From Sinotaia quadrata (lineage: Eukaryota; Mollusca; Gastropoda; Architaenioglossa; Viviparidae): 64,000 nt of DNA. Positions 46,590 to 58,712 of the stretch are shown one piece after another. The notes under the pieces were generated by a model that had not been told where the DNA came from, searched no databases, and saw nothing but the letters and a program-made list of their open reading frames with translations. The position numbers and the translations under genes are program-made. Where the stretch lies: the NCBI GenBank assembly GCA_028829895.1, contig CM054178.1, positions 90,337,558 through 90,401,557 on the forward strand, given 5' to 3'. Positions within the stretch are counted from its first letter, which is position 1. Every line of letters starts with the position of its first letter.

Positions 46590-49500
46590 GACAGCTTTAT
46601 ATTTTAAAATCTATGTTTATATAGCAAAAATTGCTTTAGTATGTTTTGTTTAATATATCAAATGGTAGTACTTTTGTTTTTAGTTGTATGAAACCTTTAA
46701 TATTTTTTCAAACAGCATTAAGAATTAAACTTGTGTGGTTAAAGTCCTTCACTCAAGATCTTATACAAGTATTCCTCGCATTGTGTGACTAAAAAGTTCC
46801 AAAAAGTGCCACCTAATGTGAAATCATATTGATTTTAGCATGGATAAAATTGAGATGCATTCCAATGATAAAATAATATCTAAGATTTGTAAAGAAATGC
46901 ATTTCCGTATATTGCCTTCATTTAGTCTGACCAAATTCAGTGTACACAGTGAATTATGCTGTAGATTGGGAATGAAGAGGCTAACCACATTCACAACTGA
47001 TATTTTATGCATATAACAACTAACAAATTTAGTTCTGTTTGTTTATTATTGCAATGTATTATGCAACTATTTAATTTTTACTTTTTTATGAAATCACATC
47101 ATAACATCCTGTACAAGATGGCAGATTCACTTATTTGATTGTGTATACATGTACAAACTTAAAAGTTTTCATCTCTCTTCCCCTAAACAGGGATTTTTTA
47201 AAATGTGATTTAATATTCACAAAACCTAAGTGGTTAATGACATTAATTTACAAAATTTAATTTTAATTTATACTGACATAGGATTCTTTGCATAGTAATA
47301 ATGCTACACTACACACACACAAAAAGCATGTGCATATTCCTTTAGATTTATATTACACTAACCATCAATCTTGTGTTATTTTTACAAATTAAAGAGCTGC
47401 ACAAATCATTTATATACTGGGTTTTCTTTTTGAGAAAATGTACCATTAGAAACAGATACCCCTTAACATGTTTGTAAAAGACATTTGTTTGATTGTATGA
47501 ATGTAGGCATTAAATATCCAATTTTGTCAATAACAAATGTATAATAATCTTTTTTAGACAAGAAACATTGTTTTTAATTTATTGACAAATGCAAAATCAT
47601 GCAAACAAGGTTTAAGACAATGAAAATATAAATCACCCTAACTTATCACATGATTATGTAAATACATAAGAGACATGACAATAGCAATATCTGACAACCA
47701 GGAGCAAGGCTATTACCTATCCATTTAACATCCCCAACCTACCATCCCCTTTCGCATCTTGGACATAAAAACAAACAAAAAAACCCTCAACATCTGAAGT
47801 ACACTTCTTGCAGAACAAAACCATCATACACTATCCAACTAAAGCCAAAAAAATAAAATAATGCAAACTGACAGACCCAAATGGTAGCAGACACACCTTC
47901 ATACCCAATTGCAAGTGGAAACAAATTTAAAAAATAATCACAAAATAAATATATTATATAGATAGAATATAATAAATAACATTTAAAAAATTATATAAGT
48001 ATCAATATTTATATATATGTATAAATTTTCCACGAGAACCTATCCAGTATACACTTCATATCAAGAACCTTTTGACAGAAATGGAGATGATCTTTGCTCA
48101 AATCAATTTACCTTAAGGTAATGCTTTGTTCCTAGTCTTTTAAAATTAAACAAAGTCTTAATATCTTATTGCAGGATAAAAAGTGTCTTTAAAAATACAC
48201 AATACATTTTAAAAATTATCTCACTTTACGATTAGATAAATTGCTTGCAGTTTCATTTAAACTAATTATTTATAAACTGAACACCCCTAAAATGTTATTT
48301 TATATCTATTTTTCGTGGACATTTGGTGCACATATTAAAAGGTAACCCAACCAAATTAAATGGTGTATTCCCCCCTCCACCATTTTTTCTGTGCACATAC
48401 ATATTCCAGCACAACTTATATTTTAATTAACTGCACTTATGGAGAAAAAATCTTTATTTATATTACAGATCATAATTCATCAGTTTGACCAATGATTTAT
48501 AAGGGTTTTCCCTAAACAAATCCTGTGAGTTTTCAAATAACTCAGTTAAGGAGCCACCACATCAATAAAAACAAATGTATTATTAGCTTCAGAAGCTTAA
48601 TATACTATTAAGTTCTTTTCAAACTGATCAAGAAATGGAATTACTTCTCAAAACACATATTGTACACAACTTTAATAATTTTTTTTTAAAATTATAATTT
48701 AAATGTTTTAAAGAACAGTTTTAAAAGTACATTTCAGGTGTCGTTTACATTATTAAATCAGGAATTAATAGGCACCAACAAAAAGAGATATATGTTCTAC
48801 TACAGACTGACAGTTCTAAAACTACACTGGAACTTTTGTAGAAATGATGGAATCTTCATGTCAGCCTAACTCTAAAGTTACTGACTGTTGTGCAAATGTT
48901 CTTTAAAAATTAAATTAAAATGAAACGGTTTAGGAGTTTTGTTCACTAAATAATATAAACTACAAAATGAAATAAGATTTTGAAATTGAATATAAATCAT
49001 GTCATCCTACCTCATTTAAATTCTCTATATGACAACAAAATAATGTCTGTTAATGTCAAACTTTAAAAAAAAAAAAATGCTGAGACTAGTGGTGAAATGC
49101 AGTCTAAGTTCAAAAAATGCTTCAAGGTTAGTTTTAAATAGTATCAATAATCAATAGCAGTTATCTAAACTTTTACAAATAAATGCTATAATATATATAT
49201 AATTATTTTGATCGTAGACTTTACTCCTAAACACATTTAACATTCCACATAGAATAACAAAATAAAACAATCATATAAGATAAAATGAAAGATGCTTATA
49301 TCAATCAATCCATTTCTATTAACAGATAAATTTTTGTTACTAAATTACTTTAAATGTACTCAAAACAAAAATTTTAAACTTAAAACTTTTGAAGTAAACA
49401 ACTGAGATGACAAAGCGAATAATTAAGGTCCCACTAGTGTTTTTTGCTGACAGTGATAAACACATGTTTTTAAAAACAATTGGAGAAAAAAATTTAAGAC

Positions 49501-52500
49501 TAAATCAAAGTTATGTTTGCCACTTTGCCAACAATGTCAGACATATTTTTATTTTTCAAGTATATAAACCATACTTTAGAAAAAAATATTATAATTTCTT
49601 TTTAATTTCAATATACTTCTATTTAAGAACTTAAATTCTTTGTAATGAAAATTATCCCAGATTTAAAAAAAACAAATGATACTATCCCATAACTATATAA
49701 TCCAATAAAATAAATACTTTTATATCACATGCATAAAACGTTATAGGGCAGGTCTATCCACTATGCAGACATGGCATGTAATGATTACCTTAAAATTTAC
49801 AATCACTATAGTTATAAATTTATTCCTGAATATATTACAACATTTAATAAATGAAAACTGAGTACAAAACGTCACACATTTATAGACTAATGTAGCAAGA
49901 TATTTTTTAAGTGATATGCAAACATTATCAAACTAAATGTAGCATTTCTGGCAAGGACAAAGTGTAAAACACGATTTGTATACTAGAAAAACTCTCGTGG
50001 AAAACCCAAAAATAAAATACAAGCTGAGCATCACTAAGCAGATGTATGATATCAGAGACAACACAACTCTTATAATAAGAGAAGGGATGTGTCCTTTAGA
50101 TATTGGACTGCTCTGAACATACAACCACTAAATCCTGTCAACTCAAGCTTTTTTTATAAAAATATACACTGCTACTTTGATGGTGTCAGCAGTTTGAAAA
50201 AAAGATATGCATAACCACTTTAGTGGTGGGACATGCTCCAACATTCTGTGTCTTCTACAGTCTGTCTGCCCAGATGAAAAAATTTGCTAGCTTGAAAAAA
50301 TTCCATGTCACAATTACTAAATCTGTATGTTTGTTCCTAAATATTCCCTTAGGGAAACACGTAATACAGCATACATGCAATGCAACACACCCTAAAATGT
50401 AAGATTTAACTTTTAAAATAAACTTGAAAACAAAGGTATATAACGAGTCTATAAGTGTCAAGGAAAATTTAAAGTGGAGAATAATGTAAATCTTGAAATT
50501 AGTCACATTTCCTGGTGATTTCAGCTATACTTATGATTATTATTATTGCAAAATTCAAATAAATTATAAGCAGATTAAAATATATCTCCCTATATTACTC
50601 ACAGTACTAGAAAATTTTTTTTTTTTAAAGGAGTTCGTTGCTTTAAAGATTAATTTAAAGATGAAAAACATTTATTGATAGAAACAGTGCTATCCAGATG
50701 ACACTCCTTGAAATACTTTTATATGGACTGATTTATTAAAATAAGTTGTCAATATGTTTTCAAAGACTAACAATGAGATTGAAGTTACATTATGTCATTG
50801 AATAAAGTGATATAAACCAAAAAACATTATCAACTCTGAAATCATTGTAGATAAAAGATGCTTATCTTTATTTTACACTAAAAATAAAAACTTAGTTTTC
50901 TCTGGGAATCTCAGAAAACCATGATCAAAGACATTTAGTGGTGGGGGTCTTCGTTATCTTCAACTAGGTGAGACAAGAAAAATTGCACTTTAGGCAGAAA
51001 ATTCCTTTGAAATAATGTAAATAGGAATATATCAGTTTGTGCAGATTTTTTTATGCAAGTACAGTATTCTGATATATATAAAAAAAATAAAAATAAACAA
51101 AGTGAACTGGCTTGTAATTTTCATCTCCTAGGACAAGAGTCTCTATTTTAATTCCAGGTGTACTGCTCAAATCAATATGAACAGCCACTTCAGGAAACTG
51201 AAGCAATTGGCTACCTTATGTCATATAAAAATTATAACCTATTATCTTCCTCCTGGACATGAAGCACCAGCTTTTATTCATGACAGCAAAAGGCAGTGCA
51301 TTTCAAATTACCTGGCAAGAAAGCAACAGAAAACCTCAAGCACAGTATGTATTGGTGTTGCAAACTAGAGAGCACACTGGTGTGAGATGTGTCTGGTGTG
51401 AGAGCATAAGATAAAAATGAAAATGTATAAAATGTAAAATGTCAATTAGGTAAAGTGTGGTCCGTAGGGTGTGATCCATAGAAGTGCTGGAAATGTCCCC
51501 ACATTTGCAGGAAAGTAGATAACGAAGAGATTTCCCACTCTATTAAAGATTAATAAATAAATTGATTTTAACAATTGCATAAATATTTTCTTAATTCGTT
51601 CTATTTTTTTAATATTTAAACTATCGTTCATAGTTTACAAATAGGACTGTTTTACAGCAGTCACAATTCATGATGATTGTTAGCTTATAGATGATATGAA
51701 TAAATTAGTGAAACTAACAATTAACACTTTGGGAAAGACAAACCACAACATGTCGCTAATGGTTAATTCGTCTATCAGAAGAAATTGGTCATATCAAGAA
51801 AAAATAAGTTTGCAATCAAGATGTGTTGTCCTAGGCAATACAAACTTTACCTGGATGTTAGGTCCTTGCTTAAATTTAAATTTGAAAGCTTGTTCAGATG
51901 TACATTAAACAATCAGCAATTATTTCAACCATGTACATTCCACATTAATATTATTTCCATTTATTGGAGATAATTCTGTCATAATATTTTTATACCAAAT
52001 TTACTCCATTGCTCTCAATCTTTAAATAGTAACAGCAATAAGAAACAATAGATTCAATGGTAGACCCAAGAGAGTAAAATAATGCTGAGACTAACAAGTG
52101 TTTAACAGTGAATAACAAAAATATAAATAAGATCATCTGCTTTTCTTTAACATATAAAATACTGTTAAAAGCCCAATTTCACTTAGGCAATGGAATTACA
52201 AATTTTTTATTAATGCTTGTGGTACTAAAATTTCAAGATTCACATAGTTCTAAAGATAGTTGCAGAGACCTGCACCAGAATTAATAAGGTTTTGTCTGCT
52301 TCAAATATTTACTTAAAAGAAGGAGAAAACATTACTATTATTACAGGGAAATTTATTAAATATACTGAAATAATCTATGTGTAAAACTCTGATTTTCTCA
52401 GAACCTAATACATTTGTAAGAGAGAAAGACCTACAAAGAGTATTGCCGACATGCACAAGAAAAAAGGGGAAAACAAATGAACACACAAATGAGGATTGTT

Positions 52501-52590
52501 CTAAAATTCCTCTTCCCCTAGCACAATTATTGTTCATCTTGAAAACATTGAAGACACAAGAGACATGGATATTGACCCATCCCGATGTAC
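46590..52590. other. Intergenic AT-rich region
   Basis: No gene established. A possible small terminal exon on the minus strand lies at 50935-50963 (strong acceptor tttttcttgtctcacctag, then a frame ending EDNEDPHH and TAA). If it is real, 47-50.9 kb could be a long 3' UTR. No upstream partner exon was recognised. Confidence 0.35.
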
Positions 52591-52599
52591 GCGTCCCAC

Positions 52600-52875
52600 C
52601 CGCGGTTAGGTTGCATTAGCAGCCTTAAATAAGAATGCAGCACTACTACAGCAGGTCTGCATAACTGAGCAATAAAGGTGTTTGACAATATTCCTCTTCT
52701 CAGCAGCTGCTGACCCTTTTAGGAGCTGTGTGTGCTGCAGGCCCTCCCTCCTAACTTGGCCCGCCCAGGCCCCGATCCCGGTCCCGACTCCCGGTTCCCG
52801 GCCCTGCCATCCCCATGGCCCCACAGTGCAAGATGGCAGCGATTAACACTGTTGCCTTAAGTGACCCCCACATCT
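52600..52875. other. GC-rich island with a 40-codon minus-strand frame
   Basis: 52738-52815 is unusually GC-rich for this window. On the minus strand, after an excellent acceptor (tgtttttattttcag), ATG at 52873 opens 40 codons to TAG at 52751. The start, MWGSLKATVLIAAILHCGAM, looks like a signal peptide; the tail is Gly/Arg/Asp-rich. No homologue recognised. Confidence 0.3.
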
Positions 52876-53492
52876 GAAAATAAAAACAAGTAGTAAAATA
52901 CAAATGTAAAAAAGTGTTTAACACAATCACTATTTCAGAAAGTAAACAAAGAAGAGAAATATAGCACTGTTAAAAAATTGGCTTAATTAACTGTTCACAT
53001 TATCAGCTTTAAAAATAAAATCACAATGGCTGGATTGAAGAAAACAAATCTGTGCTAGTGTGTGTTGGAAGGCAGTAACCTTGTTTGTTTGTTGAAGAAA
53101 CCTATGTGAATGAAAATTAATCATTTATGTTTAAAAATCAGCATTAATTTATTTTGACTGTAAATTATAGCAACCACTTTTGCTACATCCACTAATCATC
53201 TGATAACATAGCCACATAACCCTTTAAGTATCAGATATTTTTCTATAATACCCTTCTTAAAATTCAGCCAAGGGAGATCACTCTAACCAAAAGTGTACCT
53301 AACCTCGTAAAATAATTAATTTTTAAAAACTAATTTATAAAGGTAATGTAATGAAAAAATATAATAAAGTCAAAAAAGAGATGGGCTATTGATCTGCATA
53401 GCATTTAATAATATAATTATATTTTTACATTAAAATAAAAAATAACATTCATGAGAAAAATCGAAATGTTCAGAGGGTTTTTTTGTTTTCCT

Positions 53493-53885
53493 TCACATTT
53501 GTTGCATACTTAAAGTAATTAATTTACAGTTTCTTGTAAAAATATGCAAGTATAAGTTTTTGCAAAGGTGTACTTTGCAGATCAAGCAGCCAGACACTGT
53601 TTCTATGCCTATACTAGAGTTAGTTTTAGTCTTCTTTGCTCGACATTCATAACAATGGATTTTTTGTCCAAGAAGACAATAGAGGAACATGATCTGCTGG
53701 GCATGGTCGTGAAATACCAGTTACTGATGGTTCTTCTTTCGAAGCCTCTTTCCTGACTATGTTACCTTTCATGAGAGCTCTACGTATACTCAAATGAAAA
53801 TCCAAATGAGAGACATTGGTTTCAATGTAGGATCAGCAGCTGATTGCGTTTCTTTATAAATAATCCAACCATTGATGATGGCTAC
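53493..53885 (-). pseudogene. piggyBac transposase C-terminal relic
   Basis: Minus-strand pieces in different frames: AIINGWIIYKETQ (about 53885), then RRALMKGNIVRKEAS, then HCYECRAKKTKT ... GCLICKVHLCKN. CxxC ... CxxCxxxLC is the cysteine-rich C-terminal zinc-binding domain of piggyBac/PGBD transposases, and 'N.wi.Yk' is the conserved segment before it. Several frameshifts and stops; not functional. Confidence 0.7.
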
Positions 53886-54785
53886 TTAAAAAAAACAAGT
53901 TTTGACATAATATTAGATAATAACTTCTTTGCTCCACAGCAGGAATTGTGTGAAAACCTTTCATCTTCTTGATGTTCTCAGTTTTTAATGATTCCTGTGG
54001 AGCCTTCCTCCCTTTTCTTTATTCAGGGAGGGTAGTTGGAGGCTTATTCTAGTGCTTTAGTAAGGGGTTTTTTTTTTGTTTGTTTCTTGATTTTTCCTTG
54101 CTTCTTCTGTTCTTTCTTTTGTTGTGACTGCTGTTGGTCTATCGCTTTATTTTTTTATTTTTTTTAAATAGCCTATTTCCCGATGAGTTGGATTTTTTTA
54201 AGTAGTCATCACTGTGTGGTTCGTAGTGTCTAAAATTAGTTGTGTTTATTATTTTTATTTTTTTTATTATTATTAAAGTTGTAGTACTATAGTCAATTTC
54301 CCAATCTATCTCTATTTCTTTCTTTAGCAGTAACCGTCATGATTTATATACTCGGGAAATCTTCATTTATATACTGGGGAAATCACTACCTTTGTTCACC
54401 TTTCTATTTATAGAAAAATGCATCAATTACATCAGATTAGCTTATTTTTAACATTGGGTCACCCCAAGCCATATATGGAGAGCATGACCTTTAACTCTGC
54501 AATAGTGTTTCTGATTGCTCAAAATGTGTCACATGACTACAGTTGTTCTATAATGCAATCAGTTTATATTTCTTATAATTCGATCACAAAGCCTGGGAAA
54601 ATGTACATATAAAAAATGTGTGCTTGAATCAGTTTATATGAGCAATCAAGAAATAAACAGCTAGCAATTGCAAGAAAGATAAGTTGAAATATTGTTGCCA
54701 CTGCTGAGGAGACAGAGTTGAATGAATTTCAAAGTTTACACACTATTCAATTTCTGCTTCTAGTGAACTGTATGTGTGTCTACGA

Positions 54786-54977
54786 CAGGGGTCACCAACC
54801 TTTTTGATACTGAGAGCTACTTCATGGGTACTGAGTCATATGAAGAGCTACCAGTTTGATACACTTTATACATTTATACATTATTAATAATGTAAAGACT
54901 TAGAAAAGGCCTGCGGGCAACTCATGTGGTCTTTGTGGGCGACTTGGTGCCAGTGGGCACCATGTTGGTAACCCCTG
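54786..54977. mobile_element. hAT-type MITE (192 bp)
   Basis: Starts CAGGGGTCACCAACC; the reverse complement of its end is CAGGGGTTACCAACA (13 of 15 match). It is flanked by an 8-bp duplication with one change, GTCTACGA (54778-54785) and GTCTAGGA (54978-54985). CAGGGGT ends and 8-bp duplications are typical of hAT elements. Confidence 0.9.
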
Positions 54978-54985
54978 GTCTAGGA

Positions 54986-56429
54986 GATGGGAGTGACTGC
55001 ACTTCTGCATCAGTTCATTGTGAACCCAGTGCTGAGACATAAAACTATTGCTGATAATTTCTCAAGAGATGTTGATTTTTCTACAACTGATACAATTGCT
55101 GTGTTGTCTTCTATGCAAAAAATGCTACACCGGCACTGAGAGTAAACTCTAAAAAATAAACAAATGGACTTGCTGTATATGCAAATAATCTTTGTTCAAC
55201 ATGGGAAGAAACTGTTGATGGTACTGGTAGGTACTTAAAAGGTAACAGTGGAGAAAGAGACTTTATAATAAACAATCAGGCTTTTTTTCTGCTATTGGGT
55301 TAATCAACATCTCAGCAATTGTTTCAAACTTTCACTGGTAATTTTGTTCTAACTTTGTGTTTGTGTGTGTTTGTATGTATATGTGTAAATATTGCTTGTA
55401 ATATTTTATGGATTTCATTATTTACAAACACTAAAGTCATATTGAAAATTGCATAACTTCGGAGAGAACAATTATTATGGACTCAATTCTGAATTTGTTA
55501 TTTATACAAATTATAAATAATAATTTTATCAAGACACAAGTGATTTACATTTCACATGTTCTTTCTAGTTTTAATTTTGAGAAAACCTACAGAAGGTATC
55601 ACACACTAATACTTGTGTTATTTTACAAATAAAAAAGTATTTATATCAGTAGCATTTTACAGACAATAGTGAAAGCTTATTAAAAGAATTTCACAGAATA
55701 AGTGTTTATATAACAAAAGGATCTTCTGGCATGATGGAGGCTGAATAAGGAACCTCATCATGAAAATTGTCCAACTGGTCCAGATTCTGATGCTTTTATC
55801 AAGCTGCACTTGCCCAACACAAAATTCCAGGTACTCACGGCATATTAATCCATAACCTCCTCAATTTAAAAAAGCTGGACCGTATATTGAAACCCATCTA
55901 TCAGAGACTTACTGAGCCTCAACTTCTCATTAGATGTGTTGCAGGCAAACAGAGAATTCAAATAGATGCCTGCATAACTTGATGTGGTCATGCTGTACTA
56001 AAGATAAATTAGAATAAATTTAAAAATTAAGAGCCAAAAAACTGAGGCAGCAAGAGCAGCTAATTCAGCTTGTAGGGGGACCTTCATATGGTATAGGAAA
56101 CTTTTAAGAAGCATTTCTGGGTTCAGTAGGATTGTGCCATTTGCTAAGATGTAAATCATTTTAAATTAACAGATGTTTGAAATCTTTATTATATTTTTTC
56201 TCAGTCTGTTTCATCATTGTATCAGATATTATAGACAAGATTTTTCAAAACCTAGCAGTCATGTCTGAATGAAACTTTGTACATTTATTCATGATAGTTG
56301 GGAAATGCAAATAATAACACTCAAAATTATGAAAAGATAATTTAAATAGTATGATTGATAAGAAAACCTTTTGACACCGTGTAGATACAGTTTATATATA
56401 CACAAGTAAGAAACAACATTGTTAACTTC
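54986..56429. other. Intergenic, unassigned
   Basis: No element with clear ends. A minus-strand stretch near 55715-55800 can be read as QNLDQLDNFHDEVPYSASIM PEDPFVI then TAA, but it has a stop just upstream and no good acceptor. Confidence 0.3.
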
Positions 56430-56433
56430 TTAA

Positions 56434-57508
56434 CCCTTTAAGGGGCAGACGTTTTTCCTTTTTCTAACTCTGAAGGGGCAAGATTTTTCAGGGTTTCAGT
56501 GAGATTTAGGGTTACGTTAGTAAAAACATCATATCTTAGGTATTAGTGCATATATTTCAATGAAATAAAATGCAAAATGAAAGGAAATGAAAGCAGATTT
56601 ATTAATATCCTTAACTGAAGTATACTTTCAGGTGTTAAATTTGAATCCTTGCATGAAAATATATATTTACACAAAAAAAATATTGTCCAGTTATTGTCCG
56701 CTACAAACACCATGTACACACACTTTGTTGATGCCGGGAACACTAATCTATCTTCAGACACTCAATACATTTCTTTTTTCGGCAGATTATAAATTCCTAT
56801 CAAAATCATAAGCCCAAAATAAGCCTTAATTTCAGTGGCATTAGTTTCCTTCCAACCTGGATCGCCATTTTGTTTTTCCACGATTTTCGGACGTGCGTAC
56901 TCGTTCATTTATTCTGATATCTTGTCAAACGTTTCTACTTTGAAAAACTAGCAAGCTGAGTACTATCATTAATTCCAGTCACATTCGGCCCCATTTCTGT
57001 TATAAATTCCGATATATTCAGTGCTAAAGTACTACTATTCCAACCATGTGCGTCTCCAGATACCCCTCCCCGCTACTTCTCTTCGATATCCTCAGAATCT
57101 GATGAACTCTCCTCCAAAATTTGAAAGATGCAACATGTGCACGCTACTGACATTAATGTCACTTCTAATCCTATCATCCGATTCAAAATAAACTTCTCTT
57201 ACCTCATTATCCGATAAATCGAATCCATTAAACTCCTCATTATCGCTCGACGATTCTAAGAAATCCATTTGAAACACCAAACGCGAAAAACAAAGAAAAC
57301 TTTATGAAAAAATGAATGCTGCCACATGAAAACACTTAAAAATGGCGCGGAAATCGTTGTACAAACGTCATGCTTCCTGTAGACACCGGAAGTCTCACAA
57401 TTTCTCGAATGATATGAGAAGAAAAGAGCACTGGTTGCTACGGACGCTTTTGGACGTTTTGCCCTTTCGGTAGTAAAAACGTTTTGGGCCGCTCTGCCCC
57501 TTAAAGGG
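56434..57508 (-). mobile_element. piggyBac element, internally deleted (1,075 bp), exact TTAA duplication
   Basis: Ends CCCTTTAAGGGGCAGA and TCTGCCCCTTAAAGGG are 16-bp inverted repeats, flanked by TTAA at 56430-56433 and 57509-57512. On the minus strand two transposase pieces remain: an acidic N-terminus (MDFLESSSDNEEF..., about 57268-57092) and a DDE_Tnp_1_7 piece near 56880-56770 (DPGWKETNATEIKAYFGLMI). Catalytic and C-terminal parts are gone. Confidence 0.93.
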
Positions 57509-57644
57509 TTAACTTGGAAGCACTTGAGATTGTTTCTAAGAAATCCAATATGGTGGCTGTTTTCCTTGATTTTCATAGCAACAGATGGTTATAAATACAA
57601 ACTTGATGGTTATTCTATATTCAAGTATGACAACCTGATATTAA

Positions 57645-58712
57645 TTCTTTGCTAGGCAGAGAGTTTTCCTTTTTTAATCTCTTTGCAGGCAAGAATTTTC
57701 AGGATTTCAGCGAGATTTAGGGTTATGTTAGTAAAAACATCATATCTTAGGTATTAGTGCATACATTTCAATTAAATAAAATGCAAAATTAAAGGAAATT
57801 AAAGCAGTTTTATTAATATTCTCAATTGAAGTATACTTACAGGTGTTAAATTTGAATCCAAGCATGAAAATATATATATTTACAAAAAAAATATATTCTC
57901 CAGTTATTGTCCGCTACAAATATGTACACAAACACTTTGTTGATGCCAGGTAATTTGTCATCAGACGACCAATACATCTCTTCTTTCGGCAGGTTGTGAA
58001 TTCCTATCAAAATCATAAGTCCAAAATAAGCCTTAATTTCAGTGGCATTAGTTTCCTTCCAACCTGGATTGCCATTTTGTTTTTCCACGATTTTCGAACG
58101 TGCATACTAGTTTGTTTATTCCGCTATCTTGTCAAATGTTTCTTCTTTGAAAAACTGGTAGAAGAAAGCCAGCTGAGTACTATCATTAAAATACTATCAT
58201 TAGTTACAGACACACTGAGCCCCATTTAGTGCTAAAGTACTACTATTCCAACCGTGTGCATCTCCAGATACCCCTTCCCCCTACTCCTATTCGATATCCT
58301 CAGAATCTGATGCACTCTTCCTCCAAAATTTGAAAGATGCTACATGTGCACACTACTGACACTAATGTCACTTAATCCTATCGTCCGATTCAAAATCAAC
58401 TTCTCTTACCTCATTATCCGATAAATTGAATCTAGTAAACTCTCACTATCGATTGACGATTCTAAGAAATCCATTTGAAACACCAAATGCGAAAAACAAA
58501 GAAAACTTTTAGAAAAAAATGTACGTAGCAAGGAGAAAACGTTTCAAAATGGCGTGGAAATCGTTTTAAAACGTAAGACTTCCTGTAGACACTGGAATCT
58601 CACGATTTCTCAAACAATTTAAGAAGAAAAGATCACTGGTTGATACAGCCGCTTTTGGGCGTTTTGTCCAATATGACGTTATGGCAGTTTTGGGCGCTCC
58701 GCCCGGTAAAAA
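57645..58712 (-). mobile_element. Second piggyBac copy with the same internal structure, diverged
   Basis: Homologous to 56434-57508 over its length, with the same order of N-terminal stub and NPGWKETNATEIKAYFGLMI segment (58088-57846 open for 80 codons). TTAA at 57641-57644 remains on the left; the right flank is mutated (GGTAAAAAGTTTT). Confidence 0.88.
57846..58088 (-). pseudogene. piggyBac transposase fragment (PGBD-like)
   Basis: Open for 80 codons: MEKQNGNPGWKETNATEIKA, then the stretch ending LIGIHNLPKEEMYWSSDD, which matches the first half of the DDE_Tnp_1_7 domain ('W...t..Ei.af.gl.ilmGi..lp...yWs'). It then runs into non-transposase sequence, so it is a truncated relic. Confidence 0.85.

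Noticed and set aside
51446..51640. Minus-strand frame after a possible acceptor tctttaatag
   Set aside because: Neither frame resembles a known domain, and the polypyrimidine tract is poor.
55715..55800. Minus-strand frame ending YSASIMPEDPFVI
   Set aside because: It looks protein-like, but a TAA lies immediately upstream and there is no good acceptor or recognised family.
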